Shown here in pieces: positions 43,343 through 51,794 of a stretch of DNA of 64,000 nucleotides. The stretch lies in the NCBI RefSeq assembly GCF_001592745.1, contig NZ_LUKD01000007.1:27567-91566 (forward strand), read 5' to 3'. The notes beneath the pieces are model-generated. The model was not told the DNA's origin, did no database searches, and saw only the letters and a list, made by a program, of their open reading frames with translations. The translations under genes were made by a program, and so were the position numbers. The first letter of the stretch is position 1, and each line of letters begins with the position of its first letter. Source of the stretch: Bdellovibrio bacteriovorus. GTDB lineage: Bacteria; Bdellovibrionota; Bdellovibrionia; Bdellovibrionales; Bdellovibrionaceae.

Positions 43343-45132
43343 TGTCCAAATGCCTGCTCGCTTTGCTTTCTTTAATGACGGCGTATTCTATCCAGGCTCA
43401 GGCGCAAGCGCCCTCTCGCACAAGCAAATTAAAGCCTCTGTATTTCCAGGCGGATAAGAACAATCTGCAAGTTCTGCCGCAGCGATTTGAGTACACATTG
43501 ATCGACGAAGACCGTTTAAAAATCGGTGATATTTTAATCGATACAACTCAAATCACCTTTCAAATTGAACCTTCCACTCAAAAAGGTCTTTATCGCATTC
43601 GCTTCACTTGGCCAGCGGGTTTGGTTAACGAAGGCGAACTCTCGGTAAAAAACAACTCTGGTAAAGCCATCTTCACGACGGTACTAAGCAAAGAAAATGT
43701 CACTATCACCGACGGTGTTCCTGCTACGGGTGAAGATGAGCATCTGCGCTCACAAGTGGCTACTTTTTCTGCTGATGAAGTCGAAGCATCGCTTGTCGAT
43801 GATATGAAGTACTTCCCGTTCATGAGTTTTTGCATTTATCGTGAAAGCGAAGAAACTCGCATCTACATGTGTTCCAAGGAACTTTACTTAAGTTCTCAAC
43901 AAGGGCAAATGGTGGTGAAAACCCGCTCTAGCACGAAGAAAGCCGCTCAAGTTGAAATCAACGGCAAGATCGTTGGAAACCAAGGCATCATTTATTTGAA
44001 TGATCGCAGCGAAAACGTGGCCTTCAAAGCCCAAACTCAAACCGGCGCTTTCTTTGAAATTGAAACTCGCAAAAAAGACGTCGATTTCAAAGATGCCGTT
44101 GTATCTGACGATGGCAGCCGCATTATCCTGACGGCGTCCGGTGCCGAACCCGTAGACGAAAAGAAAGTTAAGAAGCTTTCAGAGACAGACTGGCAGATTT
44201 CTCTTTCTAAAAATCGCCCCGTACTTTACTTAAAAGGCGATGGCGATATTCCGATGCGCCAAGAGTTTTACGTTCGCGGTGAGCTGCCGAAAGCTAAAAA
44301 CCGTCCGTATCTCTCGCAAAAATCGGTGTCTCGCACTTACGCTTCAAAACTTTCTTTTACTGGCATCAGCCCTGAAGGTGTGCAAGTCCGCTCTCCTGAA
44401 AATGATGGAACTTCTCAGTTAGAACCACTTAAGAAAAATCAATTTCAATGGAAAGTCAGCGGAATTCCAGCGGGCGTAGAAACGCGCCGTTATTTGAATG
44501 TGCAAGCTGACGGTCAAAACTTTGTAGCTGGTTATGATGTGTTTCGCGGCCAGCCTTTCGGACTTGGCGTGGGAGCCTCTTACCAGACCCCGTCAGGCAT
44601 CGCTTTTGGTGCCTTAGAATTTCAGTGGTGGTTTGAAAACTTCTTAATGATCAACGCCGACTGGTCCCGCTTTAAGTGGGGTCTTTCTGTAGAGCGATTG
44701 CAGCACTTCACTGAAAAAGACGATGTTGCCAAAGTCGACTTCACAACCTTGGAGTTAAAGTGGCGTGCGCACGAAGGTTTCAATCTTATTGATGCCACTT
44801 GGGGACTGACTTTACCATTGCAAATGGTTCAAGGTGAAAATGCCAGCGCCACAGCTTATGGTCTTGGCGCGTTCTGGCTCAAAAAACCAAATCGCTGGAT
44901 GAAACCTTTCATGCATTGGACAGAGTATAAACTGCAATATTTTGCGGGCTCTTCAGGCAGTGATTTCAAAGTTTCTTCCGCCTACAATCTGAAAGCTCTG
45001 GCTTACTGGCAGTTCAACGCAGACTGGTATTTGCGTTATGGTTTAGGTCTGAGTGATTACAAATACGATCCGGCTGCCGCAAAAGAAGAAATGCAGATTG
45101 ATTTAAATGCAGGAATTTTCTGGAAGTTCTAA
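43342..45132 (+). CDS. Exported beta-rich protein, probably outer-membrane associated
   Basis: 596 residues with a signal peptide (LALLSLMTAYSIQAQA|Q). The N-terminal two thirds are Ig/beta-sandwich-like with a long linker; the last 180 residues form aromatic amphipathic strands (FGALEFQWWFENFLMINADWSRF, KALAYWQFNADWYLRYGLGLSD) ending in NAGIFWKF, a barrel-type terminal Phe. This suggests a periplasmic domain fused to a small beta-barrel. AAGGAG precedes the ATG, which lies in TAATG after the ATPase gene. Its stop shares CTAA with the convergent REC gene. Confidence 0.7.
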   Translation: MSKCLLALLSLMTAYSIQAQAQAPSRTSKLKPLYFQADKNNLQVLPQRFEYTLIDEDRLKIGDILIDTTQITFQIEPSTQKGLYRIRFTWPAGLVNEGELSVKNNSGKAIFTTVLSKENVTITDGVPATGEDEHLRSQVATFSADEVEASLVDDMKYFPFMSFCIYRESEETRIYMCSKELYLSSQQGQMVVKTRSSTKKAAQVEINGKIVGNQGIIYLNDRSENVAFKAQTQTGAFFEIETRKKDVDFKDAVVSDDGSRIILTASGAEPVDEKKVKKLSETDWQISLSKNRPVLYLKGDGDIPMRQEFYVRGELPKAKNRPYLSQKSVSRTYASKLSFTGISPEGVQVRSPENDGTSQLEPLKKNQFQWKVSGIPAGVETRRYLNVQADGQNFVAGYDVFRGQPFGLGVGASYQTPSGIAFGALEFQWWFENFLMINADWSRFKWGLSVERLQHFTEKDDVAKVDFTTLELKWRAHEGFNLIDATWGLTLPLQMVQGENASATAYGLGAFWLKKPNRWMKPFMHWTEYKLQYFAGSSGSDFKVSSAYNLKALAYWQFNADWYLRYGLGLSDYKYDPAAAKEEMQIDLNAGIFWKF

Positions 45133-47063
45133 CGCTTTTTAAAGAAGCCTGAAACAACCTGTTTCAGGTCCATATTGAAGACGTCTTGTTTTTTGTTGGC
45201 CGCCGTTAAAAGGGAAATCTCGCGACGGGCAGGAATGAATGATGGATCCAAAGCCACGCTCTTCTCAAAAGATTTTCTAGCGGCCACGACATCCCCTTTG
45301 ATCTTATTGAAAAGACCCACCACGAAGGGGAATAAAGTGTCATAGCGCTCATCTGGCGGAACTTGAACTAACTCTAACTCAACTTCTTTAAGAACAAATT
45401 GTTTCTTTGCTGGATCCACGGCACCCAACTTTGCCCAAGAGCTGTACAAGTGAAGCTGTTGAGTTTGTGGATTGAGTCTTGCAATCTCGGCCAATGTCTC
45501 TAAGGCTTTCGCGTATTGATTATACTGAAGTTGTTTTTTAACTTCTTCCATCAAAGTGGTCGCGCGAAGCTTAGCCTCCGCTTCTGATTTCTGCGTAGCC
45601 TGGCGGTATTGATCGATCTTATTAGAATCTTGAGACGCGGTGACGGCATCTTCGGCCGTTCTTTTGATCTTACTCCAGACAGCAAAAGCTTCTGAAGCGG
45701 CATCCTGGGGCTGATCGCCCAACATCGTTAAGAACTCTGCCAATGCGGCTTCCATAGACGCCCCACCCGCAGCGGTTTCCATGTAAGAAGTGATTTCATA
45801 ACCATTCTTGCCATCAAGTTCGGCCCAGATTTTTTTCAAAACCTTCAACTGCTCTTGCGGATTTGCAAAAGCTGCGCGCTGAGCAAAAACCACCAATCCT
45901 TTAGTTAAAAGGAAGTGGATGGCTTTATACACTGCAATTTCACTATAGCCTTTGACGTCCAAAAGCTGCGAAAGCGTCATTTGATTATTGAGCTTTAAAG
46001 GCAGACCCTCTAAGGTTTTGATCAAAGACATTGTCAAAGCAGGATGGTCATCGCGAAATGTCGGGCTTTTCACGATCACGTTTCCAGACCACATCACATA
46101 CAAAGACTTCAACCAGTTCAAAGAAATCTTGGAAGCGATCCAGTCATGAAGGTAGTAAGACAAAGTGTCAGCATCAATACTTGGATTGCTCATCTCAACT
46201 TCCGCCGAAGCAAAGTTCACACGGATTTTCTGATCAACAATCGTACGCACCAAGCGGATGTTCATTTGCTCCATCAAAATCAAATCAAACGCATGCGGGC
46301 TCAGCTGATTGTTCTGAATCAGATAGTTTCCGATACGGCGATTGTTTTTATCACGCAAAGCATTTTGCACGTCTTTGGGAGTCGCATAACCACTTTGAAT
46401 AAGCATTTCTCCGAGGAAAGTCGTCTTATCATCCACGTCGACACCGACGATATTCCCGTTACAGAATGAAATACCAGAGACAGATCCGTCTGCATTATAG
46501 ATATTCAGATAGCCACTGCTCTTAGTTTCTACCAAAAGCGAATACAAGAAAGGCAAATCAAAGCCGCTGACTTCCTCAATCGACTCAATCACTTTTCTTT
46601 TTTGACGGCTGGTCACCGTGGGGTTTGCGAACATTTGATAAAGAAGCTTACGAGCACTCGAAGACTCTTCGCGCTTAGGAGCTTCTTCTTTTTTCACGAG
46701 CTTTAAAACTTGCTCCATTTCAAACGGCTTTTTCAAAAAAGCAATCGCTTGCGTGCTTTGTGTCGCTTCTTGAATGAATTGTTTATCCGTGTAGATACCG
46801 CTCATCAAAACTACTTTGAAACGAGCATTAGGATAATTGTTACGTGCCTGCTTGATAAAATCCAAGCCGGTCATTTGTGGAAGAAGACAGTCACAGAAAA
46901 GGAAATCTAAATTATTTTGCGTGGATAGAATCGTATTGGCTTCATCCGGACGAGTCGCCAAATAGACTTGATGACCGGCGCGACTTAAAATTTCTTTTAA
47001 GGCGTTTCCGATGGCCTCGTCGTCTTCCAGAATTAAAATACGGTTTTTACTGCTTGAATCCAC
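45129..47063 (-). CDS. Response regulator: REC + DUF4388 + helical repeat C-terminus
   Basis: 644 residues. Residues 8-125 are a CheY-like receiver with acidic pair E13/D14, phospho-acceptor Asp58 (FLFCDCLLP) and Lys111 (AFLKKPF). Residues about 165-290 match DUF4388 (PatA-like: GYLNIYNADGSVSGISFCNGNIVGV, FLGEMLIQSG), found in myxobacterial and delta-group signalling proteins, and the C-terminal part (from about 490) looks like TPR-type helical repeats. There is no DNA-binding or enzyme domain. Probably an adaptor that assembles other proteins after phosphorylation. GTG start at 47063; it lies downstream of STAS and SpoIIE genes. Confidence 0.8.
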   Translation of the reverse strand: MDSSSKNRILILEDDEAIGNALKEILSRAGHQVYLATRPDEANTILSTQNNLDFLFCDCLLPQMTGLDFIKQARNNYPNARFKVVLMSGIYTDKQFIQEATQSTQAIAFLKKPFEMEQVLKLVKKEEAPKREESSSARKLLYQMFANPTVTSRQKRKVIESIEEVSGFDLPFLYSLLVETKSSGYLNIYNADGSVSGISFCNGNIVGVDVDDKTTFLGEMLIQSGYATPKDVQNALRDKNNRRIGNYLIQNNQLSPHAFDLILMEQMNIRLVRTIVDQKIRVNFASAEVEMSNPSIDADTLSYYLHDWIASKISLNWLKSLYVMWSGNVIVKSPTFRDDHPALTMSLIKTLEGLPLKLNNQMTLSQLLDVKGYSEIAVYKAIHFLLTKGLVVFAQRAAFANPQEQLKVLKKIWAELDGKNGYEITSYMETAAGGASMEAALAEFLTMLGDQPQDAASEAFAVWSKIKRTAEDAVTASQDSNKIDQYRQATQKSEAEAKLRATTLMEEVKKQLQYNQYAKALETLAEIARLNPQTQQLHLYSSWAKLGAVDPAKKQFVLKEVELELVQVPPDERYDTLFPFVVGLFNKIKGDVVAARKSFEKSVALDPSFIPARREISLLTAANKKQDVFNMDLKQVVSGFFKKR

Positions 47064-47111
47064 GTTTTTCTTGTCGGTGTTTTAAAGGAAAGCATTGAGC
47101 TTAAAATAGGA

Positions 47112-47141
47112 AAAGCGGGACTGAAGATCAGTTCCCGCTTT
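47112..47141 (-). terminator. Rho-independent terminator after the STAS gene
   Basis: Stem AAAGCGGGA(A)CTGA with its complement, one bulged base, 3-base loop, followed on the minus strand by a T-rich run. It lies between the STAS gene and the REC-DUF4388 gene, so these are probably separate transcription units with read-through. Confidence 0.7.
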
Positions 47142-47167
47142 CTTTTCTAGACCTAGGACTTGCTGGA

Positions 47168-47638
47168 CTACTTCTTAAGGAACTTGAAATATTTGGACTC
47201 AATAACGTCCATCTCCATTTCATTGCCTTCTTCATCTTTCACGGACGCCGGCGGAGTCACCCCACCTTCGTTGAACTCTGTCCCATAACGAAACAAGACA
47301 TTCTTTTCAGAACCGGAGTCATCGTTGTAGTAAGGTACAAAGAAAGAGTTCACTTTACCGGTCGCGGGTAAGAATCCATCCACCATGTTGATTTGGTCAA
47401 CGATCACCTTAGGGCAGTTGCTGAAGGCGATTTGTGAGCCGGAAGCAGTTCCCATCCACTTAATCCATTCGCGGATTCCACAAGAGTTGATGCTTTTAAG
47501 ACCACCCAATTCGACTTCAATGCTTGGATTGCCAGCGATATTGAATTGAGAAAAGTCGACATCTTCGTCAATAGTCCCCGCCATTTGCACCACAAGTTTG
47601 TCGGCGGCTTTATTCATTTTTACATCGAGTTTACCCAT
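47168..47638 (-). CDS. STAS-domain protein with Cys at the phosphoserine position
   Basis: 156 residues. A STAS fold of the anti-sigma-antagonist type spans about residues 1-100: KLVVQMAGTIDEDVDF, the LKSINSCGIREWIKWM core, where SpoIIAA-like proteins have D-S-S-G, and FSNCPKVIVDQINMVDGFL. Here the second Ser of that motif, normally phosphorylated, is Cys, leaving only the preceding Ser. The tail of about 55 residues is acidic. The ATG at 47638 is used because GAGGAG lies 11 bases upstream. It sits 41 bp after the SpoIIE phosphatase gene on the same strand and is the natural partner of it. Confidence 0.78.
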   Translation of the reverse strand: MGKLDVKMNKAADKLVVQMAGTIDEDVDFSQFNIAGNPSIEVELGGLKSINSCGIREWIKWMGTASGSQIAFSNCPKVIVDQINMVDGFLPATGKVNSFFVPYYNDDSGSEKNVLFRYGTEFNEGGVTPPASVKDEEGNEMEMDVIESKYFKFLKK

Positions 47639-47679
47639 TCTCTTCTCCTCGTCGTTCACGTTCAAATCGTATTATAAAT

Positions 47680-49512
47680 TTAGTTAAGACCTTCATTTTT
47701 TACCACAAAAAAGGTCACATCATCGACCAAGGGCGCCCCTTGACGGTGCTCTTGGAAGCTGACAGCGAAGCGATCAACCGAATCGCCCACTCCCGGGAAA
47801 TCTTTATTTGCGGCAATGAGTGCTTTGATAAATTCTCGTTCGCCCCAGGCTTCTTTTCCCGGATTCTGGATGTCAGGGATGCCATCCGTATAAAAGAAAA
47901 CGGCATCACCTTGTTCTATCTGAATACTGGTCTGCTGGTAAACAGAATCTCGCGCTTGTCCCAATCTGGGATTGTTCACTTCATTTAAAGGAATTAAATC
48001 TTTTTTCTTAAGGGCGCCGTCTGTTTTTTTGATCAAGAAAGGTGCTTCGTGAGAAGCATTACAATAAACCAACTCCCCTGTCTCTAGATCGAAGGACGCC
48101 AAGAAGAAAGTCATCATGATGCGACCTTTGGAAACGTCGTAAATCGAACGATTCAATAACTCCAATGCTTTGTTCGGAGAAATATTCAATCGTTCAATAA
48201 TCGTCGAAGCACTTTTTGCTGCACTCGTAATCAACGCGGCCGGAGCTCCGTGCCCGGTGGCATCCCCGATCCACAAAAAGATTTTATTCCCAATTTGACA
48301 GTAGTGCCACCAGTCGCCACCACACTCACTGGCCGGCTCGTAATAACCCGCAATCGCTAAAGGCCCGATCTTGGCGCGTGTTTCTGGGAACAGAGTTTCT
48401 TGCACCGTTTTGGCCGTTTGCAGCTCGGATTCCATGCGCGCTTTTTCTGCCGTTTGCTCAAGCAGACGCGATACTTCCGCCGCCATGATGTTGAAGTTTT
48501 CAGCCAGGCTGCCCACTTCATCATTGGACTTCACATCAACACGGATATTGAAATCCCCTTCAGCCACTTTTCCTGTTGCGGTGAAAAGCTGAGTCAAAGC
48601 TTGCGTGATCCCACTTGAGGCAAAAAGACTTAAGATCACCGTCAAAGAAATCAAGATACCGAAGAAGATTAAAGATTTGCGGATAAGAATTTGCACCGCA
48701 CCCAAGGCTTTTTCTTTTTCAACCGTTGTCACAACAATCAAATCACCAAAGCCTGCGCGCGAATAAGAAACCAAAAGTTCTGTTCCATCAACGGCTTTGT
48801 CCGTCTCGGCCCCTTGAGCGATCGGCGATTTTCCTTTTAAGAATGACGGCGTTACAACAGATTGCAAGCGTTTCCCTGGCATGCCATCGGGACCAAAAAG
48901 AACAAGTCCGTCTTGAGAGATCAAATACATCTTCTGAGATGTCGCTGCACGGAACATCTCGGAAGCTTCACTCATACGCACGATCACCATGAAAATCGTG
49001 TTGCGCGTCTTTGTTTCGTCGCTCACTTTTTCAAAAATAAAAACACGGTCGTCAACATAAGGCACTTTTACGACACGACGATTGGCATCGGCTTCGGCAA
49101 AATATTGAGGAAGGTATTGCTGAAGTGATGTCAGAATGCCATCAGTCTGTCCGGGAACTTTTTCTAGCAGAGCTTTTTTCTCGTAAGAACCTGTCGCCCC
49201 GGCACCAAAAACTACGATGGATTCAAGAGTGAACTCATTGGCAAAAATAGAATCCGAAATCGACGTGAACTTTTGCTGAGTCAGATAATCTTGAAAGATC
49301 GGCTTCGTCGTTCCTAAGACACCATTGAGCTGTGTCTTAATTTGAGCCGCCATGGTTCCGGACATACTGCTTGAAGAATCAAAGACATAGGCGATCTTAT
49401 CGTCTTCAAAAATTTGTAAAGCCAGCACCAGATACACCGATAATGTAATCAAAGGCAGCGAAGTTAGAAGCAATAGAATCTTATATCTTATTGATATGCC
49501 ACGTTTTTTCAC
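47680..49512 (-). CDS. Membrane sensor PP2C/SpoIIE phosphatase (RsbU-like)
   Basis: 610 residues: N-terminal membrane segment (IRYKILLLLTSLPLITLSVYLVLAL), a periplasmic Cache-like sensor region (about 35-270), second membrane helix (about 275-295), HAMP (about 300-355), short coiled coil, and a SpoIIE phosphatase domain from about 385 with metal ligands in CGGDWW, LWIGDATGHG, FYTDGIPD and VDDVTFFV. Such proteins dephosphorylate STAS antagonists in partner-switching systems. Start is a GTG at 49512 without obvious Shine-Dalgarno. Same strand as STAS and REC genes, divergent from the FecR/kinase operon. Confidence 0.87.
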   Translation of the reverse strand: MKKRGISIRYKILLLLTSLPLITLSVYLVLALQIFEDDKIAYVFDSSSSMSGTMAAQIKTQLNGVLGTTKPIFQDYLTQQKFTSISDSIFANEFTLESIVVFGAGATGSYEKKALLEKVPGQTDGILTSLQQYLPQYFAEADANRRVVKVPYVDDRVFIFEKVSDETKTRNTIFMVIVRMSEASEMFRAATSQKMYLISQDGLVLFGPDGMPGKRLQSVVTPSFLKGKSPIAQGAETDKAVDGTELLVSYSRAGFGDLIVVTTVEKEKALGAVQILIRKSLIFFGILISLTVILSLFASSGITQALTQLFTATGKVAEGDFNIRVDVKSNDEVGSLAENFNIMAAEVSRLLEQTAEKARMESELQTAKTVQETLFPETRAKIGPLAIAGYYEPASECGGDWWHYCQIGNKIFLWIGDATGHGAPAALITSAAKSASTIIERLNISPNKALELLNRSIYDVSKGRIMMTFFLASFDLETGELVYCNASHEAPFLIKKTDGALKKKDLIPLNEVNNPRLGQARDSVYQQTSIQIEQGDAVFFYTDGIPDIQNPGKEAWGEREFIKALIAANKDFPGVGDSVDRFAVSFQEHRQGAPLVDDVTFFVVKNEGLN

Positions 49513-49578
49513 GAGTTCAGTATGCCCGTTAACAGGAAACCCGAAAAGAAATTCTGATTTAACTTAGCCTAAGGTCCG

Positions 49579-49606
49579 TAAATGATTAGCCATTTCCCGC
49601 CGATAA
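49579..49606 (+). promoter_or_regulatory. Sigma-28 (FliA)-type promoter
   Basis: TAAA at 49579-49582 and a full GCCGATAA at 49599-49606, with a 16-bp spacer (FliA consensus is TAAA-N15-GCCGATAA). It is oriented towards the FecR-like gene that starts at 49626, so the transcript would begin just after. This suggests the FecR/kinase operon belongs to the motility regulon. Confidence 0.65.
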
Positions 49607-49625
49607 GCCCTCAAGCAGGAGTGTT

Positions 49626-51794
49626 ATGTCACGTTTTGGACAAACAGAAAAAATCATCTTTGTTGGAGCCCTCATTTTGTTGGTGGCCTTCTCGTATTTT
49701 CTGTACGACGACTCTTTACTCTTCCCAAAAGCTAACAACGGAAAATTAGAACTGATTGGTGACGTGGCGATCTCTCAAAACGACGTGCGCCGAAAAAATT
49801 TAGACACCTTCAGCTGGCTTCCCGCTTCTCGCAAAGACTCTGTTTATCAAAACGACTCCATCTTTACGGGAGATCGCTCTGAAGCTACGATCCGCTTGCA
49901 AGATGGAACTCAAATTCGCATCGAACCCAACTCTTTGATCACTTTGAATCTAAAAAACGGTCAAATGAATCTGGATTTGCGTTACGGAAACTTGGTTGGT
50001 GAACTGGCACAAGGTTCTTCTTTAACGGTGAAATCTGGCACCGAGGAATTCAAACTTGAATCCACTCCGGGCACCGCGGAAAAACCAAAAATTCAATTCA
50101 ATAAAGCTCATAGCGGCACGGTCGACTTAAAACTTATTTCGGGTGATGTGAAGTACGTTGATAAGAAAAAGAAAGCCGTGAAGGCTTTACCTAAAAACAC
50201 TGTCGTGGCCGTTGATAAAAAAGGCGAAGTTAAACAGGTGGAAAAACCTCAGTTAAGTTTAACGACAGCCAATAATGTCAATTATCTGCGCATGAATCCG
50301 GACGATCCACTTCCCTTTGAGTGGCAATCGAAAGGCCCGGTCTCTCGCTATGAATTAGAAATTTCTCCAGCGCAAGATTTCAGCACGGTGGCGGTTTCTA
50401 AAATCACGTCGGAAACAAAAACTGCGGTCACTGAACCTTTAGAACCGGGCGCTTACTATTGGAGATTGAAAGCCTTCGATCACAATGGTCAGGTCAGTGC
50501 AGTTTCTCCAGTTCAGAACGTGCAGGTCACGCATCTGGCGGGTCCACAAATCGTGACCCCGACGCAAGCAGCGCAAATCAATTTAGAATTGAAAGTAAAG
50601 CCAAAGGAAGAACTTGCGACAACAACAGAAGTTCAGTGGCGCGCTCAACCAGTGCTTAAAAACTTCACTTGGCAAGTGTCCCAAGATCCTGAGTTCCAGA
50701 CTATTCTAAAAGAAGAGCAGACGACGAACTTAGCCGCGGTCACCCCCAAACTTCCTTCAGGAACTTATTGGGTGCGCGTGCAAGGACAAACGGAAAGCCA
50801 AAAGGTTTCGCCTTGGTCCGAGCCGGTGTCCTTCACTTTGAACTTGCTCGCTCATAAAGAAGAGCGTCCTGACCGCCCTGTCTTGGTTACAAAGAAAATT
50901 GAATTCAAAGCTCCAACAGGCAAAGATCGCAACCCTGCTTCACCAGAAGCACCGAAGTTAGCATGGAAACCTGTTTTACAGACAAAAAACTATCATTTGC
51001 AAATCGCAAAGGACGCCAGCTTTAAAGACGCCGAAAAATACGACATCACGCAAACTCAAGCCGCGTGGTCTCAGTATCGCCCCGGTAAATACTTCTATCG
51101 TGTTTATGCGCGTGGACTGAATGGTTTAATCAGTGAGCCCAGCGAAACCGGCACTTTGGAAATCTCTGTGGGTGGTTTGACTCTGGATCCTCTTAAAACC
51201 ATCAATGCCGTGGGCCAGGCACCGGGCCCCAAAGAAACTCCTGTAAGTTGGAGCGAAGTCCCATTTGCGAAATCATATTTAGTTCAAGTGGATAAGAATA
51301 AAGACTTCTCTGCTCCACAGCTTTTGGAATATTCGTCCAATGCGGGTGTTTTGACATTAAATGATCCAGGTCGCTACAACGTGCGCGTGCAAGCGATGGA
51401 TGAATCGAATCAGCCATTGACCGAGTTTTCAAATATTGAAGAAGTGCTTTATACATTCCGTGCCCCGTTGGTGGCGCCGACATTAATGGAACCTTTCAAT
51501 GCCGCTTCGATCTTCTTGCAAACCGAGATGGAGCCTTTTATCTGGCTTGAATGGAAAAAAGTCGAAGGGGCCTCTTCATATCGTATTGAAATTTCTGACA
51601 AGGCTGATTTCTCTCGCACTTTAATTGCGAAATCTATCGACGGGAATCGTTACCTTATCAAAGACCGCGTACCGCTAGGCAAAATCTATTGGCGTGTGCG
51701 TGCAGAGTCCAAAACAGACTCTGAAGCTTCCGAGTGGGCATCAAAACGTGAATTCACCCTTTACCATCAGAAGAACGAGACTTTTGTAAAATGA
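49626..51794 (+). CDS. FecR-domain protein with fibronectin type III-like repeats
   Basis: 722 residues: one N-terminal transmembrane helix (IIFVGALILLVAFSYFLYD, about 9-27), then a periplasmic FecR-like domain (about 55-175: DSIFTGDRSEATIRLQDGTQIRIEPNS, with FecR-type strands), then at least four FN3-like repeats from about 215, each ending in the pattern YYWRLKA / YWVRVQG / YFYRVYA / YNVRVQA / IYWRVRAE. This is a scaffold type found in cell-envelope proteins. The kinase gene overlaps it by ATGA, implying shared control and possibly direct interaction in signal reception. No enzymatic motif. Confidence 0.8.
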   Translation: MSRFGQTEKIIFVGALILLVAFSYFLYDDSLLFPKANNGKLELIGDVAISQNDVRRKNLDTFSWLPASRKDSVYQNDSIFTGDRSEATIRLQDGTQIRIEPNSLITLNLKNGQMNLDLRYGNLVGELAQGSSLTVKSGTEEFKLESTPGTAEKPKIQFNKAHSGTVDLKLISGDVKYVDKKKKAVKALPKNTVVAVDKKGEVKQVEKPQLSLTTANNVNYLRMNPDDPLPFEWQSKGPVSRYELEISPAQDFSTVAVSKITSETKTAVTEPLEPGAYYWRLKAFDHNGQVSAVSPVQNVQVTHLAGPQIVTPTQAAQINLELKVKPKEELATTTEVQWRAQPVLKNFTWQVSQDPEFQTILKEEQTTNLAAVTPKLPSGTYWVRVQGQTESQKVSPWSEPVSFTLNLLAHKEERPDRPVLVTKKIEFKAPTGKDRNPASPEAPKLAWKPVLQTKNYHLQIAKDASFKDAEKYDITQTQAAWSQYRPGKYFYRVYARGLNGLISEPSETGTLEISVGGLTLDPLKTINAVGQAPGPKETPVSWSEVPFAKSYLVQVDKNKDFSAPQLLEYSSNAGVLTLNDPGRYNVRVQAMDESNQPLTEFSNIEEVLYTFRAPLVAPTLMEPFNAASIFLQTEMEPFIWLEWKKVEGASSYRIEISDKADFSRTLIAKSIDGNRYLIKDRVPLGKIYWRVRAESKTDSEASEWASKREFTLYHQKNETFVK

